Assembly: GCF_006538705.1 (NCBI RefSeq)
Contig: NZ_BJLP01000025.1
Span: 1 to 55,836 of the forward strand
DNA: 55,836 nucleotides
Origin: Cellulomonas uda
GTDB taxonomy: Bacteria; Actinomycetota; Actinomycetes; Actinomycetales; Cellulomonadaceae
Direction: 5' to 3'
Of this stretch, positions 49,538-55,836 are shown piece after piece. Below the pieces are notes generated by a model. The model did not search any database. It saw only the letters and a list, made by a program, of their open reading frames with translations, and had not been told where the DNA came from. Position 1 is the stretch's first letter, and every line of letters begins with the position of its first letter. The translations under genes were made by a program, and so were the position numbers.

Positions 49538-50767
49538 TCAGTACCAGCCCTTGACCGTGAAGTGGCCCCAAGCGCCGCACGGCGTCTTGTAACGCCCCTT
49601 GATGTAGTTCAGGCCCCATGTGATCTGCGTCGCAGGGTTGGTCCGCCAGTCGCTCGCGACCGACGCCATCTTCGAGCCCGGGAGCGCCTGCGGGATGCCG
49701 TACGCACCCGACGACTTGTTCTCCGCGTTGACCCGCCACCCGCTCTCGTGCTTCCAGAGCGTCAGCAGGCATGCGAACTGGTCGTCGCCCCAGCCCCGCG
49801 CCGCGGCCATCTCCTTGCCCAGGGCCTGCGCCGTGCCCGGCGAGACCGTGGCGTTCGTCGGCAGCTCGGACGTGCCGACCTTGACGACCTGCGTCACCGG
49901 CTCCGTCGTCACCACCGACGTCATGACGTGCCGCCCGACGACGACACCCCCCACGACCTCGAGCTCGTACGTCGTGGTCCGCACGCCCGCGCGGCCCGCC
50001 TGGGTCACGATCCGCATGCCCTTGAGCAGGTTCGCGTCCTCGATCTCCTCGGTCTCGAACGGGAGGGTCTCCGTGACGACCTCGCCGCTCTGCTCGCCGC
50101 GCGTGACGAGCACCGCGAGCCCGTCCACCGCGGCCGCGTCGAGCGGCACCGAGACCTGGTCACCCTCGTTCAGCACCAGGCCGATGTCCCGCAACGCGTC
50201 CCGCACCGTCGACCCGCTCGAGATGCCGTCGATCACCTGACCGTCGACGACGAGGTGGATCGTCTTCTGCGTCGAGACGTGCAGCGTCCCGCGGCCCAGC
50301 GACGCCGAGCGCGACGCCGACAGGCGCACCTCGCCGTCCCGCAGCCCGAGCGCGTCGACCGCCTCGCCGACCGTCAGCGCCGTCGTCCAGATGCGCGCCT
50401 GCTCACCGTCGACCGCCACGTCGAGCTGACGCGCGTGCCTCACGACGATCTGCTCACCGCGCGTCACCGCCTCGTGCACGCCGGGCGCGACGAGGTCGCG
50501 CTCACCGACGTGGATGTCCCCCGCCGCGAGCACCTGGCCGACCGTGCGGCCGAAGCCCTCGACCTGCACCAGCTCGCCGTCGACGTCGACGACGACCTCC
50601 TTGTGCAGCACCGCGAAGGCGGTCGTGGCACCGACGACGAGCGCGACGACCGTGCCCTGCGCGACCGCCTTGCCCAGCCGACGGCCCAGCCGGTGACCCG
50701 AGCCGTGACCCGAGCTGCGACCCGAGTCGTGACCCCGGCGCGGGCCGACGCGACGTGCCGTGCTCAC
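49538..50767 (-). CDS. Second Rpf-like protein with DUF348/G5 and a transglycosylase domain
   Basis: A 409-residue exported protein. The GTG at 50767 has GGAGGAG six bases upstream. The 45 basic, Gly/His-rich residues that follow lead to a membrane anchor (AVAQGTVVALVVGATTAFAV). DUF348-type repeats (FGRTVGQVLAAGDI, LTVGEAVDALGL, STVRDALRDIGL) and a G5 domain come next. The C-terminal 85 residues differ from the Rpf domain of the neighbour: DDQFACLLTLWKHESGWRVN with the catalytic Glu in HESGW, GAYGIPQALPGSKMASVA and WGLNYIKGRYKTPCGAWGHF form a lysozyme-like/SLT transglycosylase domain. It is likely a cell-wall hydrolase that arose by duplication of the DUF348-G5 stalk and exchange of the catalytic domain. 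Confidence 0.9.
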   Translation of the reverse strand: MSTARRVGPRRGHDSGRSSGHGSGHRLGRRLGKAVAQGTVVALVVGATTAFAVLHKEVVVDVDGELVQVEGFGRTVGQVLAAGDIHVGERDLVAPGVHEAVTRGEQIVVRHARQLDVAVDGEQARIWTTALTVGEAVDALGLRDGEVRLSASRSASLGRGTLHVSTQKTIHLVVDGQVIDGISSGSTVRDALRDIGLVLNEGDQVSVPLDAAAVDGLAVLVTRGEQSGEVVTETLPFETEEIEDANLLKGMRIVTQAGRAGVRTTTYELEVVGGVVVGRHVMTSVVTTEPVTQVVKVGTSELPTNATVSPGTAQALGKEMAAARGWGDDQFACLLTLWKHESGWRVNAENKSSGAYGIPQALPGSKMASVASDWRTNPATQITWGLNYIKGRYKTPCGAWGHFTVKGWY

Positions 50768-50891
50768 GCGGTGCTCCTCCGTCCTGCGGGCCGTCGTCGC
50801 GGTCCCGCGACGCCTGTCGTGCCGGTGCTCGTGCTCGTCGTCGACCACGAACGGCCGTGCTCGATCGTCCTGCCCCCCGGACGCACGTCCG

Positions 50892-50921
50892 ACCGTAACC
50901 GATCGGTGATCGGCGGTGGAA
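50892..50921 (-). promoter_or_regulatory. Promoter of the second rpf-like gene
   Basis: On the minus strand TTCCAC and TACGGT are 18 bases apart, with the spacer GATCACCGATCGG shared with the first rpf promoter. It lies inside the longer open frame, which supports the start at 50767. The leader is about 120 bases. Confidence 0.55.
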
Positions 50922-51020
50922 CCCGGCACCTGGACCTTCCCAGCAGGTGATCACCCGGTCGCGCGCCCCGGCGCACCCGCGCTCCGGCGTGTCGCCCGGC
51001 GTGTCGTCGCGGGTCGGTCG

Positions 51021-51971
51021 TCACCAGGAGCCGTAGACCTCCTGCGACGTGCGCGCCAGCGTCACGCACAGCCCCGCCACGTCCTCGTCGCGCGCCGCCG
51101 CGAGCGCCCGCACCGTCCCGGGCAGGAGGTACGGCGCGTTCGGCCGGCCGCGCAGCGGGTGCACCGTCAGGTACGGCGCGTCCGTCTCGACGAGCAGGAG
51201 CTCGGCCGGGAGCACGCGCGCGGCGTCCCGCAGGTGCTCGTTCGCCGGGAACGAGACGGGGCCCGCGAACGAGCAGTACCACCCGTGCTCGGCCGCGAGC
51301 CGCGCGAGGTCCTCGCCGCCCGAGAAGCAGTGGAACACCGTGCGCTCGGGTGCGCCGTCGCGCAGCAGCACCTCGACCACCTCGTCGTGCGCGTCGCGGT
51401 CGTGGATCTGCAGCGCCAGGCCCAGCTCCTTCGCGAGCGCGACGTGGGCGCGGAACGCCTCACGCTGCACCGCACGGCCCCGCGGCCCCGCGCGGAAGAA
51501 GTCCAGCCCCGTCTCACCGATCGCCCGGATCCGCGGGTTGCCGCGCGCGGTCGTCGCGACCAGGTCCAGCGCCTCGTCCAGCGGCAGGTCGTGCCACGGC
51601 TGCGGGTCCGGCTCGAGGCCGTCGGGCGCGACCTCGTGCACGCCCGCGTGCAGCACCGCCTCGTTGGGGTGGACCGCGACCGCACCCAGCAGCTCCGCGT
51701 GCGCGCGCACCGCGGCGTCGGTCCAGCGCACCGCCTCCACGTCGCAGCCGACCTGCACCATGCGCGTGACGCCGACCTCGGCGGCGCGGGACAGGTGCGC
51801 CGCGAGGTCGGGCCACTCGTCGCCCCCGTCGGCCCCGTGGTCCGCGCGCTCGTCGTCCCAGCCCGGCGCACGCCAGCCGACCACCGTCTCCAGGTGCGTG
51901 TGGTTGTCCACCACCGGGACCGGCAGCGGCTCGGGCGTCGCGGGCCAGCCCCGCTCGCGCGACCGGCCCAT
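51021..51971 (-). CDS. tatD: TatD family metal-dependent DNase
   Basis: A 316-residue TatD-type hydrolase with a TIM-barrel and two-metal site. The ligands are visible as HTH in VVDNHTHLE, Glu in IGETGLDFFR, His in QIHDRDAHDE and FHCFSGG, and Asp in LLVETDAPYL. TatD enzymes are 3'-5' exonucleases active in DNA repair and D-aminoacyl or RNA turnover. The ATG at 51971 shares one base with the metG stop (TGATG); longer frames start in metG and are rejected. The position between metG and the rpf genes is the conserved actinobacterial one. Confidence 0.96.
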   Translation of the reverse strand: MGRSRERGWPATPEPLPVPVVDNHTHLETVVGWRAPGWDDERADHGADGGDEWPDLAAHLSRAAEVGVTRMVQVGCDVEAVRWTDAAVRAHAELLGAVAVHPNEAVLHAGVHEVAPDGLEPDPQPWHDLPLDEALDLVATTARGNPRIRAIGETGLDFFRAGPRGRAVQREAFRAHVALAKELGLALQIHDRDAHDEVVEVLLRDGAPERTVFHCFSGGEDLARLAAEHGWYCSFAGPVSFPANEHLRDAARVLPAELLLVETDAPYLTVHPLRGRPNAPYLLPGTVRALAAARDEDVAGLCVTLARTSQEVYGSW

Positions 51972-53755
51972 CAGCGGTTCTGGTAGCGGGCGAGCTCCTC
52001 CTCGACGATCGAGTCGTCGAGCTTGGTGAACACCGGCGTCGGGGCCGGCACGGGAGCCCCGGGCGTCAGCGTGGGCGAGACCCACGCCGGCACGTCGGAG
52101 TAGTCACCCGTGATCACCGGGTAGTGGCGCGACTCGTCGTCCAGGTCCGTGACCTCGTCGAGACGCGGCTGCGGCGCGAGCACGCCCGTGCCACCCAGCG
52201 TCTCGTGCACCTTCTGCGCCGAGTGCGGCAGGAACGGCGCGAGCAGGGTGTTCGCGTCCGCGACGACCTGCGCGGCCGTGTTCAGCACCGTGCCCAGACG
52301 CTCCCGGTCGCCCTTGAGCTTCCACGGCTCGGTCTCCGAGACGTACCGGTTCGCCTCCTGCACCACGCGCATCGCCTCCGCGATCGCGGCCTTGTGCCGG
52401 TGCGTGCCGATCAGGTCCCCGACCGTCCCGAACGCCGCGCGCGACTGGTCGAGGATCGCCCGGTCCACGTCCAGCAGGTCGCCCGCGGCGGGGATCTCGC
52501 CGAAGTTCTTGTGGATCATGCTCGCCGTGCGGTTCACCAGGTTGCCCCAGCCGGCGACCAGCTCGTCGTTGGTGCGGCGCAGGAAGTCCGACCACGTGAA
52601 GTCGGAGTCCTGGTTCTCCGGACCCGCGACCGCGATGAAGTAGCGCAGTGCGTCCGGCTGGTAGCGCGCCAGCATGTCGCGCACGTAGATGACGATGCCG
52701 CGCGACGATGCGAACTTGCGGCCCTCCATGGTGAGGAACTCGGAGCTGACGACCTCCGTCGGGAGCTGGAGCTCGCCGTACGCGCCCGGCGCACCGCCCT
52801 TGGCGCCCTTGCCGTCGTAGCCGAGCAGCTCCGCGGGCCAGATCTGCGAGTGGAACGTGATGTTGTCCTTGCCCATGAAGTAGTACGACCGCGCGTCCGG
52901 GTCGTTCCACCACTGGCGCCACGCGTCCGGGTCGCCCGAGCGGCGCGCCCACTCGATCGACGCCGACAGGTAGCCGATCACCGCGTCGAACCACACGTAC
53001 AGCCGCTTGTTCGGGTTGTCCTCCCAGCCCGCGAGCGGCACCGGGATCCCCCAGTCGATGTCCCGCGTCATGGCGCGCGGGCGCATGTCGTCGACGAGGT
53101 TGAGCGAGAAGTTCAGGACGTTGGGCCGCCAGTCCGAGCGCGTGCGCAGCCACGCGTCGAGCGCGTTCGCGAACGCCGGCAGGTCGAGGAAGAAGTGCGT
53201 CGACTCCACGAACTTCGGCTTCTCGCCGTTGATCCGGCTGCGCGGGTTGACCAGGTCCACCGGGTCCAGCTGGTTGCCGCAGTTGTCGCACTGGTCGCCG
53301 CGCGCGCCGTCGTAGCCGCAGATCGGGCACGTGCCCTCGATGTAGCGGTCCGGCAGCGTGCGCCCCGTGCTCGGGCTGATGGCACCCATGGTCGTCTTCT
53401 CGATCATGTAGCCGTTCGCGTGCACGGTACGGAACATCTCCTGCACCACCGCGTAGTGGTTGCGGGTCGTCGTCCGCGTGAACAGGTCGTAGGTCAGGCC
53501 CAGCGCGGTGAGGTCCTCCGCGATCACGCGGTTGTACCGGTCCGCGAGCGCCTGCGGGGTCGTGCCGTGCTTCTCGGCCTCGACGAGGATCGGCGTGCCG
53601 TGCTCGTCGGTCCCCGAGACCATCAGCACGTCGTGGCCCGCCATGCGCATGTAGCGCGAGAAGACGTCCGACGGGACGCCGAAGCCGGCGACGTGACCGA
53701 TGTGACGGGGACCGTTCGCGTACGGCCACGCGACGGCCGACAGGATGCGGGACAT
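51971..53755 (-). CDS. metG: Methionyl-tRNA synthetase
   Basis: A 594-residue class Ia synthetase. The HIGH motif is in [20 protein letters not shown] at the start. A zinc-knuckle domain has [18 protein letters not shown] near residue 140. The KMSKS region is the divergent [11 protein letters not shown] near residue 345, a form known from the archaeal/actinobacterial branch. The anticodon-binding domain is complete, and there is no C-terminal EMAP domain. The ATG at 53755 begins the normal N-terminus; the frame is open far upstream without family sequence. It starts the conserved block metG-tatD-rpf-rsmA-ispE. Confidence 0.97.
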   Translation of the reverse strand: MSRILSAVAWPYANGPRHIGHVAGFGVPSDVFSRYMRMAGHDVLMVSGTDEHGTPILVEAEKHGTTPQALADRYNRVIAEDLTALGLTYDLFTRTTTRNHYAVVQEMFRTVHANGYMIEKTTMGAISPSTGRTLPDRYIEGTCPICGYDGARGDQCDNCGNQLDPVDLVNPRSRINGEKPKFVESTHFFLDLPAFANALDAWLRTRSDWRPNVLNFSLNLVDDMRPRAMTRDIDWGIPVPLAGWEDNPNKRLYVWFDAVIGYLSASIEWARRSGDPDAWRQWWNDPDARSYYFMGKDNITFHSQIWPAELLGYDGKGAKGGAPGAYGELQLPTEVVSSEFLTMEGRKFASSRGIVIYVRDMLARYQPDALRYFIAVAGPENQDSDFTWSDFLRRTNDELVAGWGNLVNRTASMIHKNFGEIPAAGDLLDVDRAILDQSRAAFGTVGDLIGTHRHKAAIAEAMRVVQEANRYVSETEPWKLKGDRERLGTVLNTAAQVVADANTLLAPFLPHSAQKVHETLGGTGVLAPQPRLDEVTDLDDESRHYPVITGDYSDVPAWVSPTLTPGAPVPAPTPVFTKLDDSIVEEELARYQNR

Positions 53756-53823
53756 GCGCCCGATCCTAGGTGAGCGTCCGCGTGCGCCGAGGGCGCGACC
53801 ACCGACCGGCCGCAGGGACGACG

Positions 53824-53866
53824 AGCGCCCCGACCCGGACGGGGGCGGGGCGCGACGTCGGGCGCT
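53824..53866 (-). terminator. Possible terminator between the P-loop ORF and metG
   Basis: AGCGCCCCGAC and GTCGGGCGCT pair with one bulged C around a 22-base GC-rich loop, directly after the P-loop ORF stop in the direction of transcription. Confidence 0.5.
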
Positions 53867-53871
53867 GGAGG

Positions 53872-54339
53872 TCAGGGCGTGCGTGGACCGCGCGCACGGC
53901 GGGCGACCTGCTCGGTCAGGTGGCTCGCCAGCGGGACCGGCCGCGCGGCGAGCAGCCCCCGGTGCGCCAGGTGCTCGAGGACGACGGCCCGGTCGGTCTC
54001 GCGGAGCCAGTCGGCCGGCACCGCCGCGGCGACCACGGCCGCCGACGCCGGGTCGAGGCGGTCCGCGTCGTCGACGAGCAGCACGGCGCGGCGGCCGGCC
54101 ACGCGGTGCGCGAGCTGGTCGACCGCGGACGCGATCGCGCTCGGGGCCGCGGGCCCGGACAGCAGGCCGGCCAGCGCGAGCGACTCGAGCGGACGCCCCT
54201 CCCCGCGGACGGTGCGGACCTCGACCGCGGTCACGTCGTCGGGCAGCGCGGCGCGCACCTGGGCGAGCACGTGCGAGCGCCCGGAGCCGGGCAGACCCGT
54301 GACGACGACGTGCGTCCGCGAGACGACCGCGTCGCGCAC
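53872..54339 (-). CDS. Short P-loop ATPase ORF, possibly the N-terminal part of a LuxR/AAA regulator
   Basis: A 155-residue ORF with a P-loop: GLPGSGRSH (residues 15-23, Walker A) and [15 protein letters not shown] (Walker B, near 88-97). The arrangement is that of the N-terminal nucleotide-binding domain of large LuxR/MalT-type regulators, which normally continue for several hundred residues and end in a helix-turn-helix; none of that is present. The GTG at 54339 is the only start. The codons in front of it ([17 protein letters not shown]) look like the usual helix before the P-loop, so coding seems to extend to the preceding TAG. That TAG is in frame with the upstream secretion-type gene. 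It is either a truncated gene or the second half of an amber-interrupted ORF. Confidence 0.6.
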   Translation of the reverse strand: MRDAVVSRTHVVVTGLPGSGRSHVLAQVRAALPDDVTAVEVRTVRGEGRPLESLALAGLLSGPAAPSAIASAVDQLAHRVAGRRAVLLVDDADRLDPASAAVVAAAVPADWLRETDRAVVLEHLAHRGLLAARPVPLASHLTEQVARRARGPRTP

Positions 54340-54387
54340 CGCCGCGACCTCGGCGGCACGTGCGTCGAGGGCGACCGCACGTCCACC

Positions 54388-55257
54388 CTAGGGCGAGGGC
54401 CGCGGCGCGCACGGCGGGACGCTCGCCGCCGGGGCCGCCGGGCCCGGGAGGAACGGGGCGACCGCTGTCGTGAAGTACCCGATCCCCGTCACCGCAGGAC
54501 CGACCGCGCTCGACAGGCCGATCCCCTCCTGGCGCCGCCTCAGGAACTCGCCCACGGCCCGGATCGGGCGGGTGACGGAGCGCACCAGGTCGACGAGGTT
54601 GTCGATCGTGCGGGCGAGCGCCACGACCTGCGGTCCGAGGCGCACGCCCCAGCGCGCCGCGAGCCGGCTCGCCCTCGCCACTGCCGAGACCGGGTTGGTG
54701 CAGCAGACGACGGACGAGACCACGTCCGCGATGGCGTCGCGGATCAGGTCGTGGACCATCCGCACCAGCTTGGCGCAGGCCGCCAGCGCGCTGCCGAGCG
54801 CACCGGCCGCGTGCGCGACGGTCCGGGCGGCCTCGACCTGGACCGACGCCACGCCGCGGTAGGCGGCGACAGCGGGGCCGGACATCGACGCCAGGTCACG
54901 CGCGACGTCGCTCTCGAGCCCGTCGGCGGCCGCGACGAGGTCCCGCTCGATCGTCTCCCACGTGCGCGCGTACGCGGTGACCTGGTCGGCGTCGCCCCCG
55001 ACCTCGTCGAGCCACCCCTTGAGCGGCTGCACGTGGTCCAGCACCCACCCGACTCCCCACGCGACCGCCGCGCCGAGCGGGTCCACCCCGAGCGCCACAC
55101 CGTTGCCCGCCAGGGCCGCCGTGCTCAGCGTGGCGTCGACCCAGGACCCGCTGCGGGCCTGCCCGGCAAGGGTCGCGACGTCACTGATCAGCCCCGCGCC
55201 CGAGTGCCACGCCTCGGTCTCGGCCACCTCGACCCCGGGAGCGGGCAGCCCGCTCAT
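54388..55257 (-). CDS. WXG100/type VII secretion substrate-like protein
   Basis: A 289-residue, mostly helical protein of the actinobacterial type VII secretion-associated group. The centre has the helical hairpin of WXG-like proteins ([20 protein letters not shown], then [20 protein letters not shown]), with several Ala/Val-rich segments and no signal peptide. The C-terminus is Pro/Ala-rich ([19 protein letters not shown]), then TAG. Its start overlaps the stop of the small EspC-like gene (ATGA), a layout common for paired WXG-type substrates. Many such proteins carry a C-terminal toxin domain. Here the frame stops early, and a P-loop coding sequence continues in the same frame directly after the TAG. 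No toxin domain is visible. Confidence 0.65.
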   Translation of the reverse strand: MSGLPAPGVEVAETEAWHSGAGLISDVATLAGQARSGSWVDATLSTAALAGNGVALGVDPLGAAVAWGVGWVLDHVQPLKGWLDEVGGDADQVTAYARTWETIERDLVAAADGLESDVARDLASMSGPAVAAYRGVASVQVEAARTVAHAAGALGSALAACAKLVRMVHDLIRDAIADVVSSVVCCTNPVSAVARASRLAARWGVRLGPQVVALARTIDNLVDLVRSVTRPIRAVGEFLRRRQEGIGLSSAVGPAVTGIGYFTTAVAPFLPGPAAPAASVPPCAPRPSP

Positions 55258-55568
55258 CGCAGCACCACCTGGCCCGCACGGAACACCGTGCGCACGGCCG
55301 TGTCGGTCACGTCGTACGAGTCGGCCACCACGTCGACCGCCGTGCCCGTGACGGCGAGGGCGCCCCCGACGCCGCCGATCGCGACGCCGCAGGCCGCCTG
55401 CGCGAGCGCCATGGCGTTGCCGACCGGGGCGAGCGCGATCCCGAACGCACCGGGGTCGGCAGCCATCGCGAGCGCGACCGGCGCGAGCTCCGCGACGTCT
55501 CCCGCGCGCTCGCGGACGTGCCGCGCGTGCTCGCGCAGCCTGTCGGTGTCCACCTCGAACCCGTCCAT
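55254..55568 (-). CDS. EspC-like small type VII secretion-associated protein
   Basis: A 104-residue helical protein. The start MDGFEVDTDRLREHARHVRE and the following pattern of two long helices fit the EspC/T7SS_ESX_EspC family (about 100 residues), whose members are secreted or act as partners of WXG100-type substrates. The ATG at 55568 has a GGGGG stretch a few bases upstream; an ATG at 55616 is possible but unlikely for the family length. It is coupled by ATGA to the 289-residue gene. No ESX core gene (EccC, EccD, EsxA) is in the window, so the secretion apparatus must be elsewhere. Confidence 0.7.
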   Translation of the reverse strand: MDGFEVDTDRLREHARHVRERAGDVAELAPVALAMAADPGAFGIALAPVGNAMALAQAACGVAIGGVGGALAVTGTAVDVVADSYDVTDTAVRTVFRAGQVVLR

Positions 55569-55666
55569 CTCCACCCCCGGTATCGGTCGTGGCAGGACGG
55601 TAGCCGGGACGGGCAACGGCCCGCGGACGCCCTGTGGACAACCCGGCGACAGCGCGTCGCCGCAGG

Positions 55667-55836
55667 TCAGCGGACCGTCAGCCGCAGGATCGTGTCGTCG
55701 TCCGGGCGCGGGTCGCCGCGACCGTCGGTGTTGCCGGTGACCACGAGCACCGTCCCGTCGGGTGCGACCGCGACCGCGCGCAGGCGACCGTGCCGGCGTT
55801 CGAGCAGGGCATGCGGCTCCCCCACACCGTCTAGGT
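55667..55836 (-). CDS. PQQ/sorbosone-dehydrogenase-like protein, 3' end only
   Basis: This gene is cut by the right edge of the window. Its last 55 or so residues are visible and end [20 protein letters not shown], then [20 protein letters not shown]. The final stretch, with [10 protein letters not shown] and the Asp-rich turn before the last strand, is the typical end of the glucose/sorbosone dehydrogenase beta-propeller family, which are usually secreted and PQQ-dependent sugar dehydrogenases. Nothing can be said about its start, signal peptide or active site. It lies about 100 bases upstream of the EspC-like gene, so it may be in the same transcription unit. Confidence 0.7.
   Translation of the reverse strand, partial: LDGVGEPHALLERRHGRLRAVAVAPDGTVLVVTGNTDGRGDPRPDDDTILRLTVR

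Overview
The window is about 56 kb of very GC-rich DNA with tightly packed genes, GTG/ATG starts overlapping upstream stops (ATGA, GTGA), and TANNNT-type -10 boxes. Gene content (Rpf proteins with DUF348/G5 domains, Mfd, extended GlmU, CTC-type L25, EspC-like WXG proteins) points to an actinobacterium. Cellulomonas or a close relative in the Micrococcales is my best guess; that is inference, since no rRNA is present.

Backbone. The order metG-tatD-rpf-rpf-rsmA-ispE on the right and glmU-prs-(acetyltransferase)-rplY-pth further left, with a TetR gene in between and mfd at the far left, is the conserved actinobacterial block known from Mycobacterium tuberculosis (Rv1007c to Rv1020). Almost all of it reads on the minus strand.

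Insertion. Between mfd (ends near 4.7 kb) and pth (33.8 kb) lies a cluster of about 29 kb for a cell-surface or extracellular polysaccharide. It holds an initiating phosphoglycosyltransferase (28.1-29.7 kb), at least five glycosyltransferases or related proteins, a Wzx-type flippase, an O-antigen-ligase/polymerase-like protein, a Wzz/BY-kinase fusion, a pyruvyl transferase, two acyltransferase-3 proteins, a TagD-like cytidylyltransferase and a CDP-alcohol phosphatidyltransferase. Three secreted proteins (1491, 822 and 486 residues) carry beta-propeller, LamG, PKD and beta-helix modules, two of which are shared between them. A plausible scheme: the sugar transferase loads undecaprenyl phosphate, the transferases extend the unit, pyruvyl, acyl and perhaps glycerol-phosphate groups decorate it, Wzx flips it, and the polymerase and Wzz/kinase set chain length. 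The secreted proteins would then bind or process the product.

Regulation. Seven promoters, six in the cluster and one in front of a distant DUF4012 gene at 40.8 kb, share one layout: a GGGTGA-type box exactly 45 or 46 bases upstream of the -10 hexamer. Three of these promoters have extra boxes 22-23 bases further upstream. I read this as the operator of a dedicated, undescribed polysaccharide regulon; its regulator is not identifiable here. This is the main discovery candidate.

Middle and right. From 38.8 to 46 kb are the DUF4012 membrane protein, a small CBM48-like protein, a tRNA-Gln next to an epimerase remnant, TetR, MarR, an Uup-like ABC-F protein and an ArsR/SRPBCC pair with a visible operator. 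The right end (53.9-55.8 kb) has a P-loop ORF separated by one in-frame amber codon from a type VII secretion-like gene pair, then the 3' end of a sorbosone-dehydrogenase-like gene cut by the window edge.
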